NCBI RefSeq assembly: GCF_000218485.1
Contig: NZ_AFPB01000036.1
Coordinates: forward strand, 21,416 to 85,415
Source of the DNA: Aquimarina agarivorans
Lineage (GTDB): Bacteria > Bacteroidota > Bacteroidia > Flavobacteriales > Flavobacteriaceae
Length of the DNA: 64,000 nucleotides
Direction of reading: 5' to 3'
Shown: in pieces, positions 1 through 8,117 of the stretch
How the letters are laid out: each line of letters begins with the position of its first letter
Numbering within the stretch: the stretch's first letter is position 1
Translations under genes and position numbers: made by a program
The notes under the pieces: model-generated
Database searches by the model: none
Seen by the model: only the letters and a program-made list of their open reading frames with translations
Told to the model about the DNA's origin: nothing

Positions 1-72
1 ATTGGAGTGGTCTTCTGTGCAGGCGCATTGGTGGGACACGGACTAAAATTTAATAGCAGCAATGGCAAATAA
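1..72 (+). CDS. C-terminal end of an unknown membrane-associated protein (partial)
   Basis: The frame is open from the first base and ends at a TAA at 70-72. It gives about 23 residues with a short hydrophobic, Gly/Ala-rich stretch (VVFCAGALVGHG) followed by a polar tail. It overlaps the start of the next gene by 11 bases, the same tight packing seen across the following 11 kb, so it is probably the previous gene of the same operon. The function cannot be judged from this fragment. Confidence 0.6.
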   Translation: MGVVFCAGALVGHGLKFNSSNGK

Positions 73-718
73 AATAACACAACTGAAATACAATCAGGTC
101 ATCGATAATATCGCTTATCTGATTATCCATTATCCAGAGGCTTTAAAAAAGTTACTCTTTGACTACGGAATTACTTTTAAAGGAACACCCGCATCCAATG
201 ATTTGAGTGAGGTGGTTATTGATAAACTTGAGAGTGGAGATCGCAATTTTCAAAATGCTTTAGAGCAATTGATTCTTCGCCTGAGTGCTAATGAAGAAGA
301 TCAGTTTCTAGGAGGATTGATTAAAGGAGCTGTAGGAATTGTTGGAGGCTTAATCAACCGAAAAAGAAATAAGCGCAGAGCAAGACGAGCAGCAGCGGCA
401 GCGGCAAGAGAAGATCAGGCGTATGCCCGTTCACAAGCAGCAGCAGCTAAACGCGATTTGGAAATAAGAATGCAACGTATACGAGAAGAGAAACGCCGAA
501 GAGAAGAAGCTGCCCGAAAGGAAAAAGCCAAAGAAGAGCGCAGACGAAAAGAAGCGGCTGCGGCTAGGCAAGTTGCCTCTAAAAAGCAAACCCAAATGAT
601 GCTTATGATTGGCGGAGGAATTGCCGTACTTGGTTTAGGAGCGGTAGTATTTATGAGAAACAGCAGACCCGCTATGCCCTATCCCCCAATGCGACCTCCA
701 AATATGCCTATGATGTAG
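62..718 (+). CDS. Basic, alanine-rich single-pass membrane protein, phage-like block
   Basis: 218 residues. An N-terminal region of about 95 residues looks folded and helical. It is followed by a long Ala/Arg/Lys/Glu segment (roughly 97-175) likely to form a charged helix or coiled coil, then one membrane segment (MMLMIGGGIAVLGLGAVVF) and a short Pro/Met tail. A Gly-rich hydrophobic patch lies near residue 85-95. I do not recognise the family. The arrangement of basic helix, transmembrane helix and short tail recurs in several neighbours and would fit a protein anchoring a membrane to a nucleic-acid or protein shell. That role is inference. The start is an ATG overlapping the upstream stop. 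Confidence 0.75.
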   Translation: MANKITQLKYNQVIDNIAYLIIHYPEALKKLLFDYGITFKGTPASNDLSEVVIDKLESGDRNFQNALEQLILRLSANEEDQFLGGLIKGAVGIVGGLINRKRNKRRARRAAAAAAREDQAYARSQAAAAKRDLEIRMQRIREEKRRREEAARKEKAKEERRRKEAAAARQVASKKQTQMMLMIGGGIAVLGLGAVVFMRNSRPAMPYPPMRPPNMPMM

Positions 719-739
719 ATTTAAAATTCAAATACGATT

Positions 740-967
740 ATGGACATACTAGCAAAAAGTAAAGAACAGGATTACACGGGGCCAGGGAAATTACAAACTG
801 GCTTTTTGATGGGTTCTATAAAAAATATAGGCACTACCGAAGCAATAGTTAACGGAGTGCCGCTATCGCCTGGAGAAGCCAAAGGCTATCCTTTTGTAGG
901 AAAAGGCTATGAAGCCATTGACTTTGATCCCAATCAAAGTACGCTTCGGGTATTAGAAATCAGTTAA
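740..967 (+). CDS. Small beta-rich protein of unknown function
   Basis: 75 residues, no membrane segment and no signal peptide. The centre has alternating hydrophobic and polar residues with Gly and Pro turns (IVNGVPLSPGEAKGYPF), as in a small beta-sandwich. I do not recognise a family. It sits between two membrane proteins in the same operon with 13-21 base spacing, so a small structural component is plausible. Confidence 0.65.
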   Translation: MDILAKSKEQDYTGPGKLQTGFLMGSIKNIGTTEAIVNGVPLSPGEAKGYPFVGKGYEAIDFDPNQSTLRVLEIS

Positions 968-980
968 AGAAAAAAAGAAA

Positions 981-1466
981 ATGATTGCAGGAGAAACAGA
1001 AGCATTACTAAGAGATGAAGCAACTTACGATGATTTTCTTTTTGGTCTAGGCAGAAAGGGAAGACGAAGAAATAATGGCGCTATAACTGAGCGTATAGCC
1101 AATCGAAGGCGTCGTCGATCTGTTCGCAAGGCGCGAAGAATTCAGCGTAGAACCGCAAGACGTAACAATCCAGTAAGAGCAATAAGAAGAGAACGTCGTC
1201 GTCGAGTAATTACGGATTTGGGAACAATTTACAGAAATGCGGGGCGAGCGACAGGCATCGGTCAGCAAATTGATGCCTTAACTCCTCAATTAGCACCTGA
1301 ATATTCAGGAAATACGGACACCTCACCATCAGACTATAAGATAGCTGTAGGTGCTGAAAAACAGCCTGAAAAATCATCAGGGATGCCCAAAGTAGCACTT
1401 GCCATTGGCGGAGTTGCTGTAGTTGGTCTTATTGGTGTGCTAGCAATGAAAAAGCGAACGTATTAA
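981..1466 (+). CDS. Arginine-rich protein with C-terminal membrane anchor
   Basis: 161 residues. Residues about 25-75 are strikingly basic, with repeated Arg pairs and triplets such as RRRRSVRKARRIQRRTARR. A C-terminal membrane segment (VALAIGGVAVVGLIGVLAM) ends in KKRTY. A basic domain plus a membrane anchor could tether nucleic acid to a membrane. No family is recognised. The layout echoes the protein at 62-718, which suggests related roles. Confidence 0.7.
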   Translation: MIAGETEALLRDEATYDDFLFGLGRKGRRRNNGAITERIANRRRRRSVRKARRIQRRTARRNNPVRAIRRERRRRVITDLGTIYRNAGRATGIGQQIDALTPQLAPEYSGNTDTSPSDYKIAVGAEKQPEKSSGMPKVALAIGGVAVVGLIGVLAMKKRTY

Positions 1467-1481
1467 TAGTAAGGCAAGCTT

Positions 1482-2240
1482 ATGATTATTCCGATACCCT
1501 CGAACAAACAGCGTTTTGTGATTAAACTGGTGATTGAAGCATTACTGCCTTTTGAATTAGGGATTCGGGTATATGACCCCCGTTATGCCCATACGTTTTA
1601 TTTTAAAAGAAAAGCGCGGTTTCAAAAAGCAAGAACACGCCGAGAGTTTTCCATAGCGCTTCCTGTTTCGCCTGAAGTATTGGAACTCGAGATATTTGAT
1701 AAGCACGCTCCAGCCGACTATGCTTTTAAAGTCCACGATTTTAAGATTGAAAAAATGGAAGAGCAAAAGCTTTGGGCAACCGAAGAGCAGCATCGTTTTA
1801 TGGAGTTTGCAATCAGTTTTTCTCAAAAAGCAGGGTATGTAAAGGCTGGCTTTTTTGACAGTCCGAACCACGAATTCTTATTTCAATACCTAAGCAAAAT
1901 TACCGATGCCTTTGGCAATGAGCTTATCACTCCTGCACGAACGCATCGCAAAATGCCTCGTGTACAGATTTCACAATCCTTATTTCAAGGCTATACCATT
2001 CCAATTAGAGTAGCGATACTCGCTCACGAAGGTTGCCATTGGTTTTTAAACACCCGTAGTCAAAAAACGGCAGATTTGTGTGGTATCAAGAACTACTTGG
2101 ATTACGGATTTCCAACGATTGAAGCAGTCTATGCCGTTACGAAAGTATTTGGGAAACACCCTGAACTCGTTGGAGCAGCGCAAGTACAGCGCACCAAAGA
2201 TGTCATTGAATTTATAGAAAACTATCGATCAAATGCCTAG
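1482..2240 (+). CDS. Putative zinc metallopeptidase with HEGCH motif
   Basis: 252 residues. The motif HEGCH at about residues 182-186 (preceded by AILA) matches the HExxH zinc and catalytic motif. It is followed by TADLCGIKNYLDYGFP, resembling the xxAD...YL..GYP segment that supplies the third ligand in many gluzincin-like peptidases, with Asp198 as the candidate ligand. The N-terminal 100 residues are beta-rich and resemble no catalytic domain I know. There is no signal peptide. It ends inside the next gene by an 8-base overlap. The role may be maturation of virion or membrane proteins; this is inferred from position. Confidence 0.65.
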   Translation: MIIPIPSNKQRFVIKLVIEALLPFELGIRVYDPRYAHTFYFKRKARFQKARTRREFSIALPVSPEVLELEIFDKHAPADYAFKVHDFKIEKMEEQKLWATEEQHRFMEFAISFSQKAGYVKAGFFDSPNHEFLFQYLSKITDAFGNELITPARTHRKMPRVQISQSLFQGYTIPIRVAILAHEGCHWFLNTRSQKTADLCGIKNYLDYGFPTIEAVYAVTKVFGKHPELVGAAQVQRTKDVIEFIENYRSNA

Positions 2241-4038
2241 TAAACTAAACCTTAGTCTTGCTGCCTTTACAGGAATAACGCTTGGAACGCTTTTAGTGAT
2301 GAAAGCTAAAAAAGCACTCCATCGTGTGGTTGCTAATCCTATTGATAATAGTGAAGATAGCTATGTTTCTACAAGCTGGTCGGCAGCCGAAAAAAGTACA
2401 CCAGCATATAAGAAACAACTTAACAAATGGGGAACAAAGCAGGGGTTAATCGAAGTTCGTGATGATTCGGCTGCTTCCTTTAAAAAGAAACGTCAACAAC
2501 GCCTAAAGCAATTAAGCGTAATCCAAAAACAAGGAAGGAAATTAAGTAATGCCCATAGTCTTAATCGAAAAGAGAATAGTGTTAGCTCGGAAACAAACAC
2601 TCATGCAGAACTACTTCAGAATTCTGAGGTTACTCAGGTTATTCTAACCAATAACACCGATACGGTTCAAAAAGCTAGTTTATGGGGAGCGAATGCAGGG
2701 AACACGGATAATTTATCAGAGCCGATAGTTGTTGGAGAAGAAGAATTTACTGCAACAGTCGGTATCCATCCACAAAATGCGATTTACAATCCTGTTAATG
2801 GATTGTTTTATGTAGTCAATCAATTATCGGATTCGGTAAGTGTATTGAATGATTTAGGAGTGCTTATTCGGAGTATTGATTTAGGAACAGGGGTTGTCGG
2901 TGCTATTTCTCCGGTGGATTTAACGGTAAATACCAATTTTTCAAGTGCTTCTTATGGAACTATTTATGTGATTGGCTCGGTAGCTAACCAGCTTTATGAA
3001 ATTGATTTAAAATTTAAAGTTATTGCGAGTTACCCAACTGGCAAACGTCCTATAGCCATTGCGTTTAATGAAAGTAATGCAGCAGTTTATATCGCTAACT
3101 TGGTATCCAATGAGGTAACCGTATTCGATACGAATACAAAAATGCTTACTGTAATCCAAAATTTGGATTCGCCTAAATCTATCGGTATTCATAATGCTTC
3201 AGGGAATATCTATGTATTCAACAGCGATACGCAAACTATTTCTGTTTTTGACTCCGATAATAAATTGTTAGTTCAGGATATTGAAGTGGGGACTTCCAAT
3301 GGAAAGTTTGGGTATCATCCCGTAAGTAACACCCTTTATTTCTCTATTACGGATAGCAATCAGATTGTAGCTTTTGACAATAAAATATTCTCGATAAAAC
3401 AAACAATTGAAGTTGGCAATGCTCCTTTTACCATGGCGTACCATACGATTACTAAGCAGCTTTATGTGGCTAATCGAACCGACCAAACTTATTCGTTAAT
3501 TGATGCTAGTGGAAGTGTAAGCGATACCATAGTCTTAACTTCTTTTGACACAGGTTTGGCGATAAGCACTAAAAATGATATTGTCTTGAGTACTGCTATA
3601 AGCTCAGGTGCGATAAACATCAAAAAAATAATACGTACTCCAGCCATTAGTTTTAATGAAGAATATAACGAATACCGAGAAGATTTTCAGCACAACCCAG
3701 CCGTATTACAACACTTGAGAGTCATTAATTCTGGAGCAGAAAAACTCAATGCCTTACAACTCATCGAAAAATCAGTTACAGGAAAAGAAATTTGTACTAC
3801 CCATTATTTTAGGAATTATGATAGTCCGCAAAACTTTGCCAACGTATCGGAACTCTATGATGTAAAAGAGGCTGTGATCGATGGTCGAAATAGTTGGTGC
3901 TTGAACGTACCCCCAAAACAAACTATTACCCTACTCTTATACCATAAGCAATTTGAGGTCTATGATCTGCTTCCCGAAACTTCAAGGAAAGTAGTAGGCG
4001 TAGAAATGAGTAAAGGAATCCCTAAACATTGGAATTAA
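2233..4038 (+). CDS. Membrane-anchored YVTN/NHL-type beta-propeller protein
   Basis: 601 residues. One hydrophobic segment lies near the N-terminus (LAAFTGITLGTLLVM), then a polar linker. From about residue 175 to 430 there are repeats of about 40 residues with the pattern 'I.FN..N.A.YIAN..SNEV.VFD', typical of YVTN/YncE-like propeller blades. The C-terminal 130 residues are beta-rich. Such propellers usually bind proteins or carbohydrate. A membrane-anchored propeller among lysis and structural genes could be a receptor-binding or spike component; that is inference. It overlaps the peptidase gene upstream by 8 bases. Confidence 0.7.
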   Translation: MPSKLNLSLAAFTGITLGTLLVMKAKKALHRVVANPIDNSEDSYVSTSWSAAEKSTPAYKKQLNKWGTKQGLIEVRDDSAASFKKKRQQRLKQLSVIQKQGRKLSNAHSLNRKENSVSSETNTHAELLQNSEVTQVILTNNTDTVQKASLWGANAGNTDNLSEPIVVGEEEFTATVGIHPQNAIYNPVNGLFYVVNQLSDSVSVLNDLGVLIRSIDLGTGVVGAISPVDLTVNTNFSSASYGTIYVIGSVANQLYEIDLKFKVIASYPTGKRPIAIAFNESNAAVYIANLVSNEVTVFDTNTKMLTVIQNLDSPKSIGIHNASGNIYVFNSDTQTISVFDSDNKLLVQDIEVGTSNGKFGYHPVSNTLYFSITDSNQIVAFDNKIFSIKQTIEVGNAPFTMAYHTITKQLYVANRTDQTYSLIDASGSVSDTIVLTSFDTGLAISTKNDIVLSTAISSGAINIKKIIRTPAISFNEEYNEYREDFQHNPAVLQHLRVINSGAEKLNALQLIEKSVTGKEICTTHYFRNYDSPQNFANVSELYDVKEAVIDGRNSWCLNVPPKQTITLLLYHKQFEVYDLLPETSRKVVGVEMSKGIPKHWN

Positions 4039-4043
4039 AAACT

Positions 4044-4472
4044 ATGAATACGATATCCATTGCCTTAAGCCAATACGGAGTTACAGAAACCCTTGGCGAA
4101 AATCATAATCAAATTATCGTCAATTACTTCCAAGAAATTGGAAAAGAACGAATAACCAATGACGAAACCGCTTGGTGTTCTGCCTTTGCTAATTGGGTAG
4201 CACTACAATCAGGTAAAGAAAAAAGCGGTGAACTCACTGCCCGCTCCTGGTTAAAAGTAGGGAGTGAAACTCAAAAACCCAGTCTTGGCGATATTGTTGT
4301 TTTTTGGCGAGAAAGCAAACAAAGCTGGAAAGGTCATGTTGGCTTTTTTATCGGCTATTCTCAAGATAAAAGATACATCTACTGCCTTGGTGGCAATCAA
4401 AACAATCAAGTAAATATTAAAGCCTATCCAAGCTACCGATTACTTGGATTTAGAAAACTTAACACTCTTTAA
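4044..4472 (+). CDS. CHAP/TIGR02594-like peptidoglycan amidase (endolysin candidate)
   Basis: 142 residues from the ATG at 4044. A TTG at 4029 would add five residues inside the upstream gene, so the ATG is preferred. The sequence has the Cys segment AWCSAFANWVA, then a later SLGDIVVFWRES, then the His segment GHVGFFIG, the order expected for NlpC/P60-CHAP cysteine amidases of the TIGR02594 type. Catalytic Cys and His are both present. There is no signal peptide, so export would need a holin or delivery from a particle. The next gene also has a muralytic fold, six bases on. Confidence 0.8.
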   Translation: MNTISIALSQYGVTETLGENHNQIIVNYFQEIGKERITNDETAWCSAFANWVALQSGKEKSGELTARSWLKVGSETQKPSLGDIVVFWRESKQSWKGHVGFFIGYSQDKRYIYCLGGNQNNQVNIKAYPSYRLLGFRKLNTL

Positions 4473-4477
4473 ATATT

Positions 4478-4975
4478 ATGAAACCCATCGACTATTTAAT
4501 TATTCAAAGTACAGGTACAGGCGAACAGCAAAACCTAGATAAATCACACGTCATTGATAAACATACCAGCCCTGTTCGTAATGGCGGCTTAGGCTTTTCA
4601 AGACCTGGTATTGACTATTTGGTACTACAAGACGGTACGCTACAAACCATTATTTCTGAAGAAAATCCCACTACTGTGGATTTATGGGATATTTCTAAGG
4701 GCAAAGACGGTATTACTGGCATTGCCAAACATATTGCCTATGTGGGTGGTAGAACCCTTAAAGAAGCTTGGAGTAAGGATTCGCGTACCGAGGAACAAAA
4801 AGCCACTTTAGAAGCCATCATTAAGTTTTATATACTTCGGTTTCCAAACTTAGTTGTATTGGGGTTTGATGAAATTGAAGGTAAAGAAGCTTCGGAAAAT
4901 CCGGGTTTTGAAACGGCAAAATGGTTAGAAGAAATAGGCATTCCAAAGCAACATATTTTTAAGAATTACAAATAA
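4478..4975 (+). CDS. Amidase_2-fold protein lacking zinc ligands
   Basis: 165 residues with the layout of the T7 lysozyme/N-acetylmuramoyl-L-alanine amidase fold: the first strand YLIIQSTGT where active enzymes read VIHxSAT, then DYLVLQDGTL where they read GYHFIIxxDGT, then a C-terminal VLGFDEIEG...WLEE segment where the last ligands sit. Positions matching T7 His17, His122 and Cys130 appear to be Gln, a non-His residue and a non-Cys residue. It is therefore probably inactive and may bind peptidoglycan only. The alignment was made by eye. The next gene starts directly after its stop. Confidence 0.6.
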   Translation: MKPIDYLIIQSTGTGEQQNLDKSHVIDKHTSPVRNGGLGFSRPGIDYLVLQDGTLQTIISEENPTTVDLWDISKGKDGITGIAKHIAYVGGRTLKEAWSKDSRTEEQKATLEAIIKFYILRFPNLVVLGFDEIEGKEASENPGFETAKWLEEIGIPKQHIFKNYK

Positions 4976-5158
4976 ATGAAAACGATTCTCACATTAGGAG
5001 TAGGTTTTTGGTTGGGGCGGCAACTCTATATCAATTATGATAAGCAAGAAGCGCTTCAGCGAGAAGCTAAAATTAAAAAGCGATTGACTTCTTTTTTAGA
5101 AACTAACGGCTTTTCCAAAGCAGAATTAAAAAAATATTCCAATAAGATTATCGGATAA
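4976..5158 (+). CDS. Small membrane-anchored protein
   Basis: 60 residues. A hydrophobic N-terminus (TILTLGVGFWLG) is followed by a charged helical segment rich in Lys and Glu. It starts immediately after the previous stop and ends two bases before the next gene. No family is recognised. Confidence 0.6.
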   Translation: MKTILTLGVGFWLGRQLYINYDKQEALQREAKIKKRLTSFLETNGFSKAELKKYSNKIIG

Positions 5159-5160
5159 GC

Positions 5161-5607
5161 ATGGCCATACCTGTAACAGCATATAACAAAACATTTCTCA
5201 TTCCTGAGTCCAACGACCCGTGCGAGATTTGGGTGGGGTACTTCTCGAAATTAAAATCAGAAGTAGGAAGTGAGAATGCTAAAATGTTATGGCTCATTAC
5301 CTGGAAAGCTAAAGGGGCAACCTCTTGTTTAACCAATCCCAGTTTTAATAATTGGCTCATTAAAAACAAGATTGATGTGACGAATATGGCTACGCGAACC
5401 CTTTCAGATTTATCTGAGATTGGTGGTAATTTTTTAGGGATGGGGAAAGACATCACTAAAATCTTATCCATTGGCATACCTGTGGTTCTAGGTTCGGTGC
5501 TTATTGGATTGATTATCATTTTTAGAAATACCACAAAAAATGCAACCCTAACCGATTTAGCCATAGGCACTCCTGCAGGGAGCGCTGTAAAACTATTAAA
5601 GCGATGA
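5161..5607 (+). CDS. Small protein with C-terminal membrane segment
   Basis: 148 residues. The N-terminal 100 residues appear globular and include Trp residues and two Cys residues (DPCEIWVGYF, ATSCLTNP). One strong membrane segment follows (ILSIGIPVVLGSVLIGLIIIF), then a short polar tail. It overlaps the next gene by four bases. No family is recognised. Its place in the run of single-pass membrane proteins suggests it belongs to the same structure. Confidence 0.65.
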   Translation: MAIPVTAYNKTFLIPESNDPCEIWVGYFSKLKSEVGSENAKMLWLITWKAKGATSCLTNPSFNNWLIKNKIDVTNMATRTLSDLSEIGGNFLGMGKDITKILSIGIPVVLGSVLIGLIIIFRNTTKNATLTDLAIGTPAGSAVKLLKR

Positions 5608-6104
5608 AATTAGCAACCACTTATAAAATCTCAGGAATTAGTCTGGCTGTTTTATTTACAGGAGTTACCGCTTTTAGTGTACGCCAACGTATTCGGGATC
5701 ATAAGACAGGAATCTTGCTCAATACCATTCAATCTAAAATAAACAAAGGAACAAAGCTTTTAGATGCAGAGAATGCCTTTGATATCAAATATTTGGATAA
5801 GGTGTTGGAACAAGTGTCTGCTAAAGTTTTGATACTTCAAAAAAAAGTGGCAGCGAGATATGCGAAACAAATTTACAGCGCTTGGGGCAGTTGGTATGAA
5901 GGCGGCGATAATGAAGCTCAGGTGTACGGCATTTTTAGAAAACTTCAGGATAAAGTGCAAGTAGCGCAAGTGTCTAAAGAGTATCAGGAATTGTATGCCA
6001 CCAATCTCATTGATACACTCAAAGAGCGCTTTTCAAATGCAGAAATTAAAGAAGTGCTGCGCATTGTAGCACAATTACCTAATTATAGAACAATAAAAAC
6101 ATAA
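5604..6104 (+). CDS. Membrane-anchored annexin-like protein, first of a tandem pair
   Basis: 166 residues with an N-terminal membrane segment (ISLAVLFTGVTAFSV) and a helical domain of about 110 residues. The domain contains AARYAKQIYSAWG, GGDNEAQVYGIFRKLQDK, VSKEYQELYATNLIDTLKERFS and VLRIVAQLPNY. This order resembles an annexin repeat (KGLGTDE..I..IL..R......I...Y...Y...L...I.....G....L...L). The next gene has the same architecture and ending, so the two are tandem paralogues. The annexin resemblance is a judgement by eye. Confidence 0.6.
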   Translation: MKLATTYKISGISLAVLFTGVTAFSVRQRIRDHKTGILLNTIQSKINKGTKLLDAENAFDIKYLDKVLEQVSAKVLILQKKVAARYAKQIYSAWGSWYEGGDNEAQVYGIFRKLQDKVQVAQVSKEYQELYATNLIDTLKERFSNAEIKEVLRIVAQLPNYRTIKT

Positions 6105-6628
6105 TGGATATTTCAAAAACAACTTGGTGGATGATTGGTGGAGCTGGAGTAGCTGCGTTAGGCATTGGTGCTTTTTGGATAATTAGTATTCGATTAAAAA
6201 AGCAAAAAAAGGCTTCGAATGACCCAACTTTAATATTGGGTAAAGGAAAGCAAATTGATTTAAGTGCCAGAGCGGGTACAAGAAAAGTACCTAACTGGAA
6301 CAATGCTTTTGATATGAATTATACTGCACAAGTAAAACAATGGTTGCAGCCTAAATCTATTTTAGAATTAGATGAAGCTACCGCTAAAAAGTACGCTAAG
6401 CAAATTAAAAATGCTAAAGGTACTTTTAATGATGATGAGGAAATTATTGCGCTTATCTTTTATAAACGCTTAAGAGATAAAACCAATGTATCGAGTATTT
6501 CCAAAGCATTTTGGTCGCTATATAAAATGGATATGTGGCAGTACCTGAATAGCTTTTTATCCAAAAGCGAAGTCCATAGATACTTGACCCAACCTATAAA
6601 ACAACTTCCTAACTATACCATAGCCTAA
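6104..6628 (+). CDS. Membrane-anchored annexin-like protein, second of a tandem pair
   Basis: 174 residues with an N-terminal membrane segment (MIGGAGVAALGIGAFWIISI) and a C-terminal domain matching the preceding protein: NAFDMNY, AKKYAKQIKNAKG, then DDEEIIALIFYKRLRDKTNVSSI and YLNSFLS...PIKQLPNY. The DDEEII segment after KGTF sits where annexins place the GxGTDE calcium loop and has acidic residues that could bind calcium. The start overlaps the upstream stop by one base, and the gene ends on the first base of the next. Confidence 0.6.
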   Translation: MDISKTTWWMIGGAGVAALGIGAFWIISIRLKKQKKASNDPTLILGKGKQIDLSARAGTRKVPNWNNAFDMNYTAQVKQWLQPKSILELDEATAKKYAKQIKNAKGTFNDDEEIIALIFYKRLRDKTNVSSISKAFWSLYKMDMWQYLNSFLSKSEVHRYLTQPIKQLPNYTIA

Positions 6629-7083
6629 TGAAAAAAAACATTTCAAAACCAAAACCAAATTTTTTTACCGAGCATAAAGACTTACTTATTGCTGGTGGTA
6701 CTATTGTTGTGCTTGCTGGTGCCGGATTTACCTGGTACTATTTACAAAAGAAAAAGCAACCTAATTCGCAAAGAGATATAGCAACCATTACAGAGACTCC
6801 AAAATCAGCTATTCATTCTATAAAGAATGTTCCTTCGGCAGTTACACGTAAATCAGGATATCCTCTGCAATACGGAAGTCGCCATACAGATGTAAAAATT
6901 TTACAACGCTACCTGAAATTTTATAAGGAGTATTTGGGAACTACAGGCGCAAAGGGTGATGGCGTTGATGGCATTTTTGGACCAAAAACGGCTAGAGCGG
7001 CAAAAAAGCGATTGGGTAAATCGGTGTTTACTCAACAAGATATTGAGGGAATGAAAAGGGCACTTAAAACAATGGGCAAGTAA
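6628..7083 (+). CDS. Membrane-anchored PG_binding_1 protein
   Basis: 151 residues. A polar N-terminus leads into one membrane segment (LLIAGGTIVVLAGAGFTWYYL), a linker, and a C-terminal peptidoglycan-binding domain with the pattern LQYGSRHTDVKILQRYL ... VDGIFGPKTARAAKKRL. The G.F(G)..T..A signature is typical of PG_binding_1 (PF01471). No catalytic domain is present, so it probably tethers a membrane to the cell wall. The next gene has the same architecture. Confidence 0.75.
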   Translation: MKKNISKPKPNFFTEHKDLLIAGGTIVVLAGAGFTWYYLQKKKQPNSQRDIATITETPKSAIHSIKNVPSAVTRKSGYPLQYGSRHTDVKILQRYLKFYKEYLGTTGAKGDGVDGIFGPKTARAAKKRLGKSVFTQQDIEGMKRALKTMGK

Positions 7084-7084
7084 G

Positions 7085-7558
7085 ATGAATAGAAAACAAA
7101 CCATACAAACAGGACTAATCGCCGGACTTATAATTGGTGTTGGATTATTGCAATACCGATTATATAAAATGGGGAAAAGTAAAAATAATGATTTTGCCTC
7201 TGATCAAACCTTTGCGAATTTGGAGATCGCACCGACAACAACATCAACAACAAAGGCTTCTGAAAAGAAGGCTACTCCAAAACCAGTAGCAAACCCGATT
7301 AAGAAAGTGACCACTCCTGATTTATCAAAAGCTCCGAAGCAAAAAAAGGAACCCTTATTCCCTTTAAAACTCGGAAGTAAAGGAAATGAAGTTACCCAAA
7401 TTCAAATGTATTTACTGAAAAATCACGGTTGGGAAAAAGTAACAATGGGAACTTTTGATGCAGCTACTCAAAAGCGAGTACAACAGTTTTTAAAGGTAAA
7501 AGAAGTACCTCAATCGCTCTACAAGAAATTGATTAAAAAACCAGTACAACTGCAATGA
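7085..7558 (+). CDS. Membrane-anchored PG_binding_1 protein (paralogue)
   Basis: 157 residues. An N-terminal membrane segment (TGLIAGLIIGVGLLQYRL) is followed by a Thr/Lys/Pro-rich linker and a C-terminal domain with LGSKGNEVTQIQMYLL ... GTFDAATQKRVQQFL. This is the PG_binding_1 pattern, with the usual GxFDxxT. It starts one base after the preceding PG-binding gene and overlaps the next gene by four bases. The linker composition suggests it spans a gap, presumably between a membrane and peptidoglycan. Confidence 0.75.
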   Translation: MNRKQTIQTGLIAGLIIGVGLLQYRLYKMGKSKNNDFASDQTFANLEIAPTTTSTTKASEKKATPKPVANPIKKVTTPDLSKAPKQKKEPLFPLKLGSKGNEVTQIQMYLLKNHGWEKVTMGTFDAATQKRVQQFLKVKEVPQSLYKKLIKKPVQLQ

Positions 7559-7794
7559 AAAAAAAACATAGTCTAAATAATATTATTGATTCTTTGATTG
7601 ATGATGATGGCATTAAAACGGAAGTGACCCTTACGGTTACCGATACCACATTATTTAAAATTATTGCAGCGCTTTTGGCTTCTGGAGTATGCGTAATGCT
7701 CGTCAATCATTTATTGAAAAATCAATTTCCTAACAGCCAATTACACCGTATTTCAAACGAAGTTTCACTAATTCAAAAACAACTCGAAAAATGA
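7555..7794 (+). CDS. Small single-pass membrane protein
   Basis: 79 residues with one membrane segment (LFKIIAALLASGVCVMLVNHLL), a short acidic N-terminal part and a C-terminal helical tail (VSLIQKQLEK). It overlaps both neighbours by four bases, suggesting translational coupling. It lies just before a holin-like gene. No family is recognised. Confidence 0.6.
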   Translation: MKKKHSLNNIIDSLIDDDGIKTEVTLTVTDTTLFKIIAALLASGVCVMLVNHLLKNQFPNSQLHRISNEVSLIQKQLEK

Positions 7795-8117
7795 TTCAGA
7801 TTCTACAGCAAATAATGCAGTATATAAATAACCTTGATTGGAGCTACATCATCACTTTTATGTTGTTAGCCCACATGATTAACTACACCAAAGTAGTCGA
7901 TTGGCTTTTTAAAGTAACTAGATTAAAAATTCAGACACGCTACCGAGTACTTCTCATTGGTTTAGTCTATGCGATGTTTTTATTGTATTTACGTGGTTAT
8001 TCCACAGATAAGATTGAACCCTTATTACAATCCTTTGTTTTTGCAATGGTGTTTCATAAGCTCATTATCGAAAAAATACTACAACAAATTTTAGGACAAA
8101 AACAAACGCGTTTATGA
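7791..8117 (+). CDS. Holin-like multi-pass membrane protein
   Basis: 108 residues with three likely membrane segments (WSYIITFMLLAHMI, VLLIGLVYAMFLLYL, LQSFVFAMVFHKLII) and a short charged C-terminus. Size, topology and position next to a coiled-coil membrane protein and a nested signal-peptide protein match a phage holin cassette, but no holin family signature is visible. It overlaps both neighbours by four bases. Confidence 0.5.
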   Translation: MIQILQQIMQYINNLDWSYIITFMLLAHMINYTKVVDWLFKVTRLKIQTRYRVLLIGLVYAMFLLYLRGYSTDKIEPLLQSFVFAMVFHKLIIEKILQQILGQKQTRL

